Assembly: GCA_041688215.1 (NCBI GenBank) | Contig: JBDNIO010000128.1 | Location: forward strand, 1 to 13,150 | Direction of reading: 5' to 3' | Origin: JBDNIO01 sp041688215 | GTDB taxonomy: Bacteria > Pseudomonadota > Gammaproteobacteria > Nevskiales > Salinisphaeraceae | Length of the DNA: 13,150 nucleotides | Part shown: positions 1-8,090 of the stretch, piece by piece | How positions within the stretch are numbered: position 1 is the first letter of the stretch | How the letters are laid out: each line of letters begins with the position of its first letter | Translations under genes and position numbers: made by a program | The notes under the pieces: generated by a model | Database searches by the model: none | Told to the model about the DNA's origin: nothing | What the model saw: only the letters and a program-made list of their open reading frames with translations

Positions 1-1
1 G

Positions 2-1750
2 TTCTACGAATTGCTGGAATCCGAAAACCTCAACGAAGCCGAGCAGGCCAAGCTGGAACGCGACTTCTCCACCGAAACCCAGGTAATCAAGCGCGAGGAC
101 CGGCTGGAAACCATCGCCCAGGACATCGTTTACCACTTCCCACGCCGGGGTTATCTGGGCAAGGGCATGGTGATTTCGGTGGACAAGTACACCGCAGTGC
201 AGATGTACAACAAAGTGCAGGCGAATTGGAAAGTCGAGATGACGCGGCTGGTCGGCGAGATCGGCAAAACCACCGACGAACTTAAAAAACAGCGCATGAA
301 AACCGCGTTGGCATTTATGAAGTCTACGGATATGGCCGTGGTTATTTCGCACGAAGCCGGCGAACAGGAAAAGTTCACCAAGCAGGGCCTGGACATTAAG
401 CCACACCGGATGCGCATCGAGTCCCTGGACAAGGAAGGCCAGGACATCGAGGCTAACTTCAAAGACCCGGAAAACCCGCTGCGGCTCGTATTCGTGTGCG
501 CTATGTGGCTAACCGGTTTCGACGCGCCCACGCTAAGCACCCTGTATCTGGACAAGCCACAAAAAGACCACACCCTGATGCAGACCATCGCCCGCGCCAA
601 CCGCGTAACCGGGCATTTGATTAACGGCAAGAAAAAGATTCACGGCGAGGTGGTGGACTACTACAACGTATTCCGAAACATGAGGCGGGCGCTGGCCGAC
701 TACGCCGAGGGCAACGACGACGAAGTACCGGTAAGGGAAAAATCGGAACTGTTCGTGCTGCTGGACGACTCGCTGGAGCAGGGCGCGGACTTCCTGAAAG
801 AAAAAGACATCGACCTGAAAGCACTCATCGGCGGCGACTCCACGTTCAAAAGCCTCAATGCGTTCGACCAGTACGCCGACACGCTGTTAAGCAATGACGG
901 CTGGCGGCGTAGTTTCAACGTCTACGAAAACACTATTTCCGCGCTGTATGAAGCCTGCAAGCCGGAAATACTCGGCGAAAAGAGGCGCCCGCTGGTTTAC
1001 GCGTTCCAGTACCTGCGCGGCGTAGTCGACGGCAAGATCAACGATCAGGACGTGGACGCCTTGCGCCAGCAGATCAGCAACCTGCTGGACATGAGCGTAG
1101 TAACCGATCGCAAGGACATCAAGGAAGATCGCGAGAAGTACCAGATCGTGCAGCGGGGCAAGCAATGGGACTTACGCAAAATCGATGTCGAGAAGCTACA
1201 GGCCGAGTTCAAGACAAAGCCCTATAAGCACATTGAAATTGAAGACCTGCGCGCCTTCATCGCTGCTAAGCTGGAAGAAATGCTCGATCGCAATAGTACG
1301 CGCACCCCCTTTGCCCAACGGTTCGCCGAGATTATCGACCGCTATAATTCAGGCGGTGCGAACGTGGAGCAGTATTACGAAGAACTCACAGAATTCGCCG
1401 CCGGATTGGGTAAGGAAGAAGAACGCCACATCCGGGAGGGGCTGAGCGAAGAAGAACTCGAATTGTTTGACGTGCTGCAAAAGGACGGGCTGATGAAAGC
1501 CGAAGAACAGCAGGTCAAACTTGCCGCGCAGGCCCTGCTAAGGCGGCTGCGCGAGGAAGACCCCCGAGTGCTGGTGGAAGGCTGGCACAAGGACTCAAAA
1601 ACCCAGCGCAGCGTGAGGTCTGCGATGGAAGAGGTGCTTGACGACGCCTTACCGGAATCCTACAACCGCCGGGATTTTTCTATGCGCTCGGATACGGTCT
1701 TTGAATTATTGGTTGCGCAGGCGGTAAATGAGGACCGGCATGCGGCCTGA
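2..1750 (+). CDS. hsdR: Type I restriction enzyme R subunit HsdR, 3' part (5' end outside window)
   Basis: This is the C-terminal part (about 582 residues) of a type I restriction endonuclease motor/cleavage subunit, which translocates DNA by ATP hydrolysis and cuts it as part of the HsdR2-M2-S complex. The reading frame is open to the left edge, so the N-terminal nuclease domain and first RecA domain lie outside the window. Visible from nt 512 is helicase motif V (TGFDAP), followed by LYLDKP and motif VI (QTIARANRV, about nt 581-607), which is the end of the second RecA-like domain. The remaining 370 or so residues are a charged helical region of the DUF3387/HsdR C-terminal type, expected to contact the methylase core. 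It ends at TGA 1748-1750 and converges with the methionine genes. No hsdM or hsdS is visible; they could lie upstream. The family call is firm; whether the system is complete cannot be judged. Confidence 0.9.
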   Translation, partial: FYELLESENLNEAEQAKLERDFSTETQVIKREDRLETIAQDIVYHFPRRGYLGKGMVISVDKYTAVQMYNKVQANWKVEMTRLVGEIGKTTDELKKQRMKTALAFMKSTDMAVVISHEAGEQEKFTKQGLDIKPHRMRIESLDKEGQDIEANFKDPENPLRLVFVCAMWLTGFDAPTLSTLYLDKPQKDHTLMQTIARANRVTGHLINGKKKIHGEVVDYYNVFRNMRRALADYAEGNDDEVPVREKSELFVLLDDSLEQGADFLKEKDIDLKALIGGDSTFKSLNAFDQYADTLLSNDGWRRSFNVYENTISALYEACKPEILGEKRRPLVYAFQYLRGVVDGKINDQDVDALRQQISNLLDMSVVTDRKDIKEDREKYQIVQRGKQWDLRKIDVEKLQAEFKTKPYKHIEIEDLRAFIAAKLEEMLDRNSTRTPFAQRFAEIIDRYNSGGANVEQYYEELTEFAAGLGKEEERHIREGLSEEELELFDVLQKDGLMKAEEQQVKLAAQALLRRLREEDPRVLVEGWHKDSKTQRSVRSAMEEVLDDALPESYNRRDFSMRSDTVFELLVAQAVNEDRHAA

Positions 1751-1769
1751 ATTGCTGTTGGCCGAATAA

Positions 1770-2309
1770 TCAGTCTGACGACACATAAAAAGTCTGCTGG
1801 AATTGCAGCGTTTTAACTGGGCCGCCTTCCGGAGTTACCGACAAATCGAAGATTAGTGTCTGCTCATTCTTTACGTTTGTTTGCGCCATATAATCGATAG
1901 CGCCTGCCTCTTTTACTTGCCGGAAATTCAGGGGCTTTTTGTTGCCGAACAGGTCACGCGCGCTGCCGGTAACGCGGGCCGGGACCGCATTCAACACGGT
2001 GTCGGTTTCAGGTTGCTGAACGTTTACGATAAGCACGATGTTATCGGCGCTGCGTTTGAGGCCAACACGTTTGGCAATTTCCGGGGTAAGGTTTTCACTA
2101 TGCAGCGCGTTGTAGTGAATAACGTAGTCGCCGACGCGGGTTTCGCCCCCCACGGCAAGCCCGGAAATCAGGCTTAGCGCGAGCGCCGCCGCAATTGATA
2201 CAAGGCGATTTCGCCCAGCAGGTTGGGCAGCATGCGCATGCCCCAGGTGCTGCGGTGGGCATGGTTGACGAGGTGACGGCGTGTGATGTCGATATGCTGG
2301 TTTCGGCAT
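1770..2309 (-). CDS. DUF4426 domain-containing secreted protein (start uncertain)
   Basis: This is a small protein with a hydrophobic signal-peptide core (AAALALSLISGLAVGG, about nt 2147-2194), then a roughly 120-residue exported domain beginning ETRVGDYVIHYNAL and ending QQTFYVSSD. It matches the DUF4426 family, which is encoded directly after metW in many gammaproteobacteria; its function is unknown. The start is unclear. No ATG, GTG or TTG lies just before the signal peptide. The nearest in-frame ATG is at 2309, inside metW, and adds an unusual proline- and histidine-rich leader of about 37 residues. An ATT at 2195 would give 141 residues but would drop the two arginines of the signal n-region. 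Whichever start is used, the gene overlaps the metW 3' end, so translation is probably coupled. The family assignment is fairly sure, the N-terminus is not. Confidence 0.75.
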   Translation of the reverse strand: MPKPAYRHHTPSPRQPCPPQHLGHAHAAQPAGRNRLVSIAAALALSLISGLAVGGETRVGDYVIHYNALHSENLTPEIAKRVGLKRSADNIVLIVNVQQPETDTVLNAVPARVTGSARDLFGNKKPLNFRQVKEAGAIDYMAQTNVKNEQTLIFDLSVTPEGGPVKTLQFQQTFYVSSD

Positions 2310-2776
2310 AGGTTTTCGAAGTCGTGAACCGTGCACAGGTGGATGTTGGGGGTATCGTACCACCGATTCGGTAGCGCCCGGGACACGGGCATCGTGCCTT
2401 TTAGCGCGAGTGTGAAGCGCGGTTTCCAATGGCCGAAGTTCGGAAAAGTGACGACGCTTTCGCGGCCTATACGCAACATTTCATCGATGAGTTGATCCGG
2501 GCGTTGCACTTCTTGCAGTGCGCCGGTCATCAACACGAAATCAAAGCTGTTGTCTTCGAACTGGGTAAGGCCGGCGTCCAGATCCAGTTGCAGTACGTTT
2601 ACGCCGCGCGCCACGCACTCCACGACATTATCGGGGTCGATTTCCAGGCCGTATCCTTGTACGCGATGTTCGGCTTGTAGATGGGCGAGCAGGGTGCCGT
2701 CGCCGCAGCCCAGGTCCAGCACGCGGGCGCCGGCGGGCATCCAGTCGCTGATGATTTTCAGATCGGCGCGTAACAT
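2174..2776 (-). CDS. metW: Methionine biosynthesis protein MetW
   Basis: This encodes 200 residues, the usual MetW size. MetW is a methyltransferase-fold protein that partners MetX and is needed for homoserine acylation in bacteria with the MetX-type succinyltransferase; its own catalytic activity is not established. The SAM-binding glycine motif VLDLGCGDG is at residues 19-27, followed by the acidic strand GLEID (43-47). The family-typical TFPNFGHW (110-117) and WYDTPNIHLCT (139-149) follow. The ATG start overlaps the metX stop by one base (TAATG), and a good ribosome site, GAGGTG, lies 8 nt upstream within metX, so the two are translationally coupled. The 3' end lies inside the DUF4426 reading frame. 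Confidence 0.95.
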   Translation of the reverse strand: MLRADLKIISDWMPAGARVLDLGCGDGTLLAHLQAEHRVQGYGLEIDPDNVVECVARGVNVLQLDLDAGLTQFEDNSFDFVLMTGALQEVQRPDQLIDEMLRIGRESVVTFPNFGHWKPRFTLALKGTMPVSRALPNRWYDTPNIHLCTVHDFENLCRNQHIDITRRHLVNHAHRSTWGMRMLPNLLGEIALYQLRRRSR

Positions 2777-3924
2777 TAAGGATTCACCTCATCGGCCACG
2801 CGGGACATATAGGCGGACAAGGTGCGCACGTAATGCGGCAGGGTCATCAGAAAATCGTTATGGCCCAGGTCTGATTCGATTTCCGCGTAGCTGACGGTTT
2901 TCCCGGCATCGACCAGCGCATCCACGATTTCACGCGAGCGTGGCGGCGAAAAGCGCCAGTCGCTGGTGAACGACACCACCAGGAATTTTGCACTGGCCGG
3001 TTTGAAGGCTTGCGCTAAGTCACCGTCGTGTTCAGCCGCCGGGTCAAAATAATCCAGGGCTTTGGTCATCAACAGATAGGTGTTGGCGTCGAAGCGGTCA
3101 ACAAAGGACGCCCCCTGGTGACGCAGATAGCTTTCGACTTGAAATTCCACGTCGAAACCGTAATTGATACGCCCCTCACGCAAATCGCGCCCGAATTTGG
3201 CGCGCATGGCCTCATCCGATAAATAGGTGATGTGGCCAAGCATACGTGCAAGCATTAGCCCCAGGCGGGGAACAACGTCGTGGTCGTAGTAGCGGCCGCC
3301 GTGGAAATCGGTGTCGTTGATAATGGCCTGGCGCGCGATCTCGTTAAACGCGATGTTCTGCGCCGAGAGTTTGGGCGCCGCGGCGATAACCAGCGCGTGG
3401 CCGATTTTGTCCGGATAATCAATCGCCCATTGCATGACTTGCATGCCACCCAGGCTGCCACCAGCCACCACCGCCCAGCGTGAAATGCCGAGCTTTTGCC
3501 GCAATACTTCCTGGCTGCGTACCCAGTCGCGCACGGTAACCACAGGGAAGTCCGGCCCGTATTGACGTTCGGTTTTGGGATTGATGCTGCCCGGCCCGGT
3601 GGAGCCGTTATGTCCGCCCAGATTGGCCGGGCAGATAACGCAGAATTTATTGGTATCGAACGGTTTGGCGGGGCCGATGGCGGTTTCCCACCAGCCCGGC
3701 TTGGCGTCATCCGCGCTGTGATACCCGGCGGCGTGGTGGTCGCCGGACAGGGCGTGACATATCAGAATGGCGTTGCTGGCATCGGCGTTGAGTTCGCCGT
3801 AAGTCTCGTAAACCAGATTGTAGCTATCGAGCTGCTTGCCGCAGTCCAGCGGCAGGGGGTCTTCTATATGCAGGGTCTGCGGCTGAACCAGGCCAACCGA
3901 CTCGGCGGGGAGTTGCTTATCCAT
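2776..3924 (-). CDS. metX: Homoserine O-succinyltransferase (MetX type)
   Basis: This is a 382-residue alpha/beta-hydrolase-fold acyltransferase that activates homoserine in the first committed step of methionine synthesis, in the cytoplasm. The catalytic serine is S157 in GGSLGGMQ, the aspartate D322 in SFTSDWRFSP and the histidine H355 in DLGHNDF. The oxyanion/substrate loop NLGGHNGSTGP (101-111) is present. The succinyl-CoA preference is inferred from the SDWRFSP segment, which resembles the Pseudomonas succinyltransferases, and from the neighbouring metW; acetyl-CoA use cannot be excluded from sequence alone. I chose the ATG at 3924. A TTG directly before it (3927) abuts the yggT stop and is possible. 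There is no strong ribosome site, in keeping with read-through translation from yggT. Confidence 0.95.
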   Translation of the reverse strand: MDKQLPAESVGLVQPQTLHIEDPLPLDCGKQLDSYNLVYETYGELNADASNAILICHALSGDHHAAGYHSADDAKPGWWETAIGPAKPFDTNKFCVICPANLGGHNGSTGPGSINPKTERQYGPDFPVVTVRDWVRSQEVLRQKLGISRWAVVAGGSLGGMQVMQWAIDYPDKIGHALVIAAAPKLSAQNIAFNEIARQAIINDTDFHGGRYYDHDVVPRLGLMLARMLGHITYLSDEAMRAKFGRDLREGRINYGFDVEFQVESYLRHQGASFVDRFDANTYLLMTKALDYFDPAAEHDGDLAQAFKPASAKFLVVSFTSDWRFSPPRSREIVDALVDAGKTVSYAEIESDLGHNDFLMTLPHYVRTLSAYMSRVADEVNP

Positions 3925-3927
3925 CAA

Positions 3928-4491
3928 TTAACGGAACAAACCCGGCAAGGGCAGCAACCGGCTGAGTACCTGCAGCACAATTATGATAATCACGGGTGAA
4001 ATATCCAGCCCGGAAATCGCGGGGATAACACCACGCACCGGCCGGAGCAGCGGCTCGTTAATGCTCCACAGCACCGCGGTGGCCGGCGTGTGCGTGCCCG
4101 GAGATATCCAGGAAAAAACCACCTGAATGAGAATGGTGAAAATATACAGGTTGCACAGGACTACCAGGAGTTTGAGCACGGTCCAAAGCAATACCAGCCC
4201 GATGGGCGCCGTTATATCCAGGGCATACAGCGCGAGGTCGATCTGAATATTCAGAAAACACAGCAGCAGTGCAAACACTATCGCGGGAATATCCACGTAG
4301 CGCCAGCGCGGAATAATACGCGCTAATAACGCCACCGGCAGTTGCGTAACCTGCCACACGAATTGCGAAATCGGATTCTGGTAGTCCGTATATGACATTT
4401 GCAACAACACGCGCAGCAGCACCGCGACGATGTAAAGCGTGAATAGCGTATCGACAAGAAACAGCAGGGCGTTGCTGGCATTCATCTGCAT
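3928..4491 (-). CDS. yggT: YggT family integral membrane protein
   Basis: This is a 187-residue, very hydrophobic inner-membrane protein made of two tandem YGGT repeats. In the first, an initial membrane helix leads to LLRVLLQM and NPISQF, then to PVALLARIIP; in the second, TILIQVVFSWI leads to INEPLLRPVRGVIPAISGLDISPV. About four to five membrane segments are evident. The molecular role of YggT is not settled; family members have been linked to osmotic tolerance and cell division or membrane organisation. The gene follows proC after 3 bp, as in many proteobacteria. GGAG lies 6 nt before the ATG at 4491, favouring it over the ATG two codons later. The stop is immediately followed by the metX start region. 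Confidence 0.93.
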   Translation of the reverse strand: MQMNASNALLFLVDTLFTLYIVAVLLRVLLQMSYTDYQNPISQFVWQVTQLPVALLARIIPRWRYVDIPAIVFALLLCFLNIQIDLALYALDITAPIGLVLLWTVLKLLVVLCNLYIFTILIQVVFSWISPGTHTPATAVLWSINEPLLRPVRGVIPAISGLDISPVIIIIVLQVLSRLLPLPGLFR

Positions 4492-4494
4492 GGT

Positions 4495-5304
4495 TTACTC
4501 CGCCAGCTCGCGCGCCAGTTGTTCGCTGCGCCCGGCTGCGGCGCGCATGGCTTCGCCAATCAGCAGATCAAAGCCGCCTTCTTCCAGAATGGTTAGCGCG
4601 CGTTCGGTGGTGCCGCCGGGGGAGGTTACATTCTTGCGCAGGGTGGCGGGGTCATCACCGGATTCCAGCGCCATGCGCGCGGCGCCGAATGCGGTTTGCA
4701 GCACCAGTTGGCGCGCGGTGTCGGGCGCCAGGCCCATCTCCTGCGCGCAGGCCTGCATGGCTTCCATTAAGGCAAAAAAGTAGGCTGGTCCACTTCCTGA
4801 GGTGGCGGTTACGGCATCAATTTCGGATTCAGTTTGCACCCACACCACCAGCCCGGCGGATTGCAAAATGGTTTCGGCAATCGCGCGCTGTTCAGTCGCC
4901 ACCTGGGGTGCTGCGCAAAGCGCGCTGGCGCCAGCGCCGACCAGAGCGGGCGTATTGGGCATGCAGCGCACGATATCGGGTGTGCCTTTTAACCACGCAC
5001 CCAGCGCATTCAGACTGATGCCGGCGGCGACCGACACTACCAACGGTGCGGCTGCAGGCAAATCGGCTACCACCGCACGCATCACCTGCGGTTTTACCGC
5101 AAGCACCCACACATCGGCATTCGCGGCCGCTTCGGTACAGGCCGGTAAAACTTGCACCGCATATTTTTCATGCAGGTAATTACGGCGTTCGGCGGCCGGG
5201 TCAACTACGATCACCCGCTCGGCCGGGTGTCCGGCGGCCAATAGTCCGCCAATCAGGCTGGTGGCCATATTGCCGCCACCGATAAATGCAATGGTTTCGC
5301 GCAT
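4495..5304 (-). CDS. proC: Pyrroline-5-carboxylate reductase
   Basis: This is a 269-residue enzyme that reduces 1-pyrroline-5-carboxylate to L-proline with NAD(P)H, the last step of proline synthesis. The N-terminal Rossmann fold starts with FIGGGNMATS (residues 7-16). VLAVKPQ and MPNTPA follow, and the C-terminal dimerisation and active-site region has SGSGPAYFF and the signature VTSPGGTTERAL. The length is normal. The frame is open to 5466, but the protein family begins at MRETIAFIGGG, so I set the start at ATG 5304. The upstream extension overlaps the intergenic region and ilvA and has no homology I recognise. It is the first gene of the leftward run. The usual upstream partner yggS is absent; instead ilvA lies divergently 133 bp away. 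Confidence 0.96.
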   Translation of the reverse strand: MRETIAFIGGGNMATSLIGGLLAAGHPAERVIVVDPAAERRNYLHEKYAVQVLPACTEAAANADVWVLAVKPQVMRAVVADLPAAAPLVVSVAAGISLNALGAWLKGTPDIVRCMPNTPALVGAGASALCAAPQVATEQRAIAETILQSAGLVVWVQTESEIDAVTATSGSGPAYFFALMEAMQACAQEMGLAPDTARQLVLQTAFGAARMALESGDDPATLRKNVTSPGGTTERALTILEEGGFDLLIGEAMRAAAGRSEQLARELAE

Positions 5305-5370
5305 AATAATGATGTAATCGTGAAGAGGCGCATGATACTTGAACCACATGCCGCCTGCCCAGAACAAAAC

Positions 5371-5384
5371 GCCATGCGCATGGC
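5371..5384. promoter_or_regulatory. Perfect 14-bp palindrome in the proC/ilvA divergent promoter region
   Basis: GCCATGCGCATGGC reads identically on both strands and lies near the middle of the 133-bp gap between the divergent proC and ilvA starts. A dimeric regulator binding here could affect both promoters, but I cannot name one, and short GC-rich palindromes occur by chance. Possible -10 elements nearby are TATCAT on the minus strand (5337-5332) towards proC and TAGCAT (5404-5409) towards ilvA. Neither has a convincing -35 box, so promoters are not called separately. Confidence 0.3.
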
Positions 5385-5437
5385 TTGTAAAGTGCGGAGG
5401 CGTTAGCATAGTGCGTTGATTTTTACGTTTAGTTGTT

Positions 5438-7012
5438 ATGAACTCAGAAACAAGCCAGATCGGCAAGCCCGGAGCCCAGGCCGTGGATGTGGGGGATGCG
5501 GATTATCTGCAACGCATCAACGCTGCGCACGTTTACGACGTGGCGGTGGAAACGCCTTTGCAACATGCGCACGCGCTGTCTCTGCGCCTGCAGAACAATA
5601 TTTATCTGAAACGCGAAGATATGCAGCCGGTGCACTCGTTCAAATTGCGCGGCGCCTATAACAAGATGGCGCAGCTTAGCCCGGAGCAACGTGCCAAGGG
5701 CGTAATCTGTGCCTCCGCGGGCAATCACGCTCAGGGCGTGGCGCTGTCCGGGCAGAAACTGGGCATCCGCAGCGTGATCGTAATGCCCCGCACCACGCCG
5801 GATATCAAAGTGCGCGCCGTCGAATCTTTTGGCGGCGAAATCGTATTGCACGGCGATGGCTACGACGAAGCTTCCGCGCACGCGCACAAACTGCAGGAAG
5901 AGCAGGGTTTGACCTACGTACATCCCTATGACGACCCGCAAATAATCGCTGGCCAGGGCACCGTGGGTATGGAGATCCTGCGCCAGCATCCGGAAAAACT
6001 ACACGCCATATTCTGCTGCGTCGGCGGCGGTGGTCTGGTGTCGGGTGTGGCGGCGTACGTCAAAAGTGTACGTCCAGATATCCGCGTAATCGGCGTGGAG
6101 CCCGACGACGCCCCCAGCATGACGCGCTCGCTGGAGGCCGGCGAGCGGATAACGCTGGACAGCGTCGGTTTATTTGCCGACGGCGCCGCAGTGCGCCGGG
6201 TCGGCGAAGAACCCTTCCGTCTGGCACAAAAACATGTAGACGGTATGCTGCTGGTATCCGCGGACGAAATCTGTGCGGCCGTGCGCGATATTTTTGAGGA
6301 TACCCGCTCCCTGGCCGAACCCGCCGGCGCACTGGGGCTGGCAGGCATGAAGAAATACATCGCACAAACCGGCGTGACCGGCGAGGATATGGTTGCGATC
6401 CAGAGCGGTGCGAATGTGAATTTCGACCGCCTGCGCTATATTGCCGAGCGCGCGGAACTGGGCGAGCACCGTGAAGCACTTTTGGCGGTAACCATTCCCG
6501 AACGCCCGGGCAGTTTTCGTGCGTTCTGCGAAATTCTGGGCGAGCGGAGTATTACCGAATTCAACTACCGCTACGCGGATGCGCACGAGGCACATATTTT
6601 TGTCGGCGTAAAACTCAGCCGCGGCCGGGGCGAGGGCGATGAGCTTATAGAAAAACTGCGCGCCAGTGATTATCCGGTTACCGATTTCAGCAACGACGAA
6701 ATGGCCAAGCTGCATGTGCGCTATATGGTTGGCGGGCGTGCGGCCGGCGTGGATAACGAAATGCTGTTCCGCTTTGAATTCCCAGAGCGCCCCGGTGCGC
6801 TTCTGAAATTCCTGAACAACGTTGGCGACCGCTGGAATATCTCCTTGTTTCACTACCGCAACCACGGCCATGCCTACGGCCAGGTGTTGGTGGGTATGCA
6901 GGTGCCGGACGACGAACGCAGCGCCTGCCGCGATGCGCTGGATGCGCTGGGCTACAGCTATGCAGAAGAGTCGGATAACCCGGCTTATCGCTTCTTTTTA
7001 AGCGGCAAATGA
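5438..7012 (+). CDS. ilvA: Biosynthetic threonine ammonia-lyase (threonine dehydratase)
   Basis: This is a 524-residue PLP enzyme that deaminates L-threonine to 2-oxobutanoate, the entry step of isoleucine synthesis. The PLP lysine is K69 in HSFKLRGAYNK. SAGNHAQG (93-100) and the phosphate-binding CVGGGGLVSG (194-203) complete the fold type II core. The C-terminal third has two ACT-like regulatory domains, each opening with a PERPGS/A motif (LLAVTIPERPGSF and FRFEFPERPGALL). This marks the long, isoleucine-inhibited form rather than the short catabolic TdcB. The start ATG at 5438 gives the normal family length, but no clear ribosome site precedes it. It heads a rightward run: its TGA is directly followed by the ATG of the glycosyltransferase. 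Confidence 0.97.
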   Translation: MNSETSQIGKPGAQAVDVGDADYLQRINAAHVYDVAVETPLQHAHALSLRLQNNIYLKREDMQPVHSFKLRGAYNKMAQLSPEQRAKGVICASAGNHAQGVALSGQKLGIRSVIVMPRTTPDIKVRAVESFGGEIVLHGDGYDEASAHAHKLQEEQGLTYVHPYDDPQIIAGQGTVGMEILRQHPEKLHAIFCCVGGGGLVSGVAAYVKSVRPDIRVIGVEPDDAPSMTRSLEAGERITLDSVGLFADGAAVRRVGEEPFRLAQKHVDGMLLVSADEICAAVRDIFEDTRSLAEPAGALGLAGMKKYIAQTGVTGEDMVAIQSGANVNFDRLRYIAERAELGEHREALLAVTIPERPGSFRAFCEILGERSITEFNYRYADAHEAHIFVGVKLSRGRGEGDELIEKLRASDYPVTDFSNDEMAKLHVRYMVGGRAAGVDNEMLFRFEFPERPGALLKFLNNVGDRWNISLFHYRNHGHAYGQVLVGMQVPDDERSACRDALDALGYSYAEESDNPAYRFFLSGK

Positions 7013-8083
7013 ATGTCCAGCCGATTGCCGCTGGCCGCGCCGCCCGAATCGTTGTGCCTCTTCCGACTGTCCGCACTCGGGGATTGCGTGAATATTCTGC
7101 CCATCGTGCATACGCTGCAACGCCATTGGCCGCGGACCCGGATTACCTGGGCTATCGGCAAACTGGAGGCCAGCCTGGTCGTCGGCCTGCCCGATGTGGA
7201 ATATGTAATTCTCGACAAGAAAGCCGGCCGGCGAGGGCGCCTGGCTTTGCGCGACCAGCTAGCGGACAGAAAATTCGATGCCTTGTTGCACATGCACGCA
7301 GGTTTTCGCGCCAACCTCGGCGCCCGCATGGTACCCGCCGATCTGCGCCTGGGCTTTAACCGGGAACGTTCGCGGGATTTGCAGGGCTGGTTTGTAAACC
7401 AGCGTATTGCGCCACCGGCGGGGCGCCACGTCGTTGATGGATTTTTTGCTTTTCTGCATACACTTGGCTTGCAGCAACGAGAGCTGGACTGGTCGCTGCC
7501 GATTGCCGAAAGCGTGCGCGCGCAGGCAGCCGAAATTCTGCCCGGCGAGCAACCGACGCTCTTGATCAGCCCCTGTTCCAGCCACGCGCTACGCAACTGG
7601 CTGCCCAAACGCTACGCGGCGGTGGCCGATTACGCCGCAGAAACACATGGCATGCGCGTGGCGTTGGTGGGTGGCCCCGCGCTACAGGAGCGCGCCATGG
7701 GCGATGCCATCAAGGCTGCAATGCGTAATCAGGCAATCGATTTAATCGGGCGCTCTCCCTTAATATTTTTAATCGCTTTGCTTGAGCGGGCCAGCATGCT
7801 GATCTCCCCGGATGCCGGCCCGGCACATATGGCAAACATCACGCGCACCCCGGTTATTGCGTTGCATGCAGCGACCGATAGCCAGCGTAGCGGCCCGTAT
7901 ACCAGCCTGCAATGGAGCGTAGACTGCTTTGATGATGCGGCCAGAAAATTTCTGAATAAACCCGCCAGCGAATTGAAGTGGGGCACCAATATAGAACGCG
8001 AAGGTGTGATGGATCTGATTCACGTCGAGGCGGTCCAGCAGCGCATACTGGAAGTCGTCAACCACCTTAAAATTCAAGCATAG
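7013..8083 (+). CDS. Glycosyltransferase family 9 protein (lipopolysaccharide heptosyltransferase-like)
   Basis: This is a 356-residue GT-B fold glycosyltransferase of family GT9, related to the WaaC/WaaF/WaaQ heptosyltransferases that transfer heptose to the LPS inner core at the cytoplasmic face of the inner membrane. The N-terminal signature RLSALGDCVNILP (18-30) is typical. The C-terminal nucleotide-sugar site contains SPDAGPAHMA (265-274), the family DxGxxH motif, and a strand/loop LLISPCSS where many members have HPGAS. The acceptor and exact donor cannot be told from sequence, so no symbol is given. The ATG at 7013 directly follows the ilvA TGA. An overlapping ATG at 7009 opens only a short shadow frame. 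Placement behind ilvA, outside any visible LPS cluster, is notable. Confidence 0.85.
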   Translation: MSSRLPLAAPPESLCLFRLSALGDCVNILPIVHTLQRHWPRTRITWAIGKLEASLVVGLPDVEYVILDKKAGRRGRLALRDQLADRKFDALLHMHAGFRANLGARMVPADLRLGFNRERSRDLQGWFVNQRIAPPAGRHVVDGFFAFLHTLGLQQRELDWSLPIAESVRAQAAEILPGEQPTLLISPCSSHALRNWLPKRYAAVADYAAETHGMRVALVGGPALQERAMGDAIKAAMRNQAIDLIGRSPLIFLIALLERASMLISPDAGPAHMANITRTPVIALHAATDSQRSGPYTSLQWSVDCFDDAARKFLNKPASELKWGTNIEREGVMDLIHVEAVQQRILEVVNHLKIQA

Positions 8084-8090
8084 AAATACC

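Noticed and set aside
1743..1764. Small stem CGGCC/GGCCG after hsdR as a terminator
   Set aside because: Only 5 bp with a 12-nt loop, inside the last codons of hsdR, and no T-run; too weak to call.
3255..3710. 151-codon frame inside metX on the same strand
   Set aside because: Out-of-frame shadow of metX, Arg/Pro/Ser-rich, with no recognisable domain; metX itself is intact.
5305..5466. 54-codon N-terminal extension of proC
   Set aside because: The ProC Rossmann fold begins at MRETIAFIGGG; the extension crosses the intergenic region into the ilvA start and shows no family similarity.
5444..5989. 181-codon frame antisense to ilvA
   Set aside because: Arises from codon bias of the intact ilvA; no family resemblance or ribosome site. 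The 233-codon antisense frame at 6170-6871 is rejected for the same reason.
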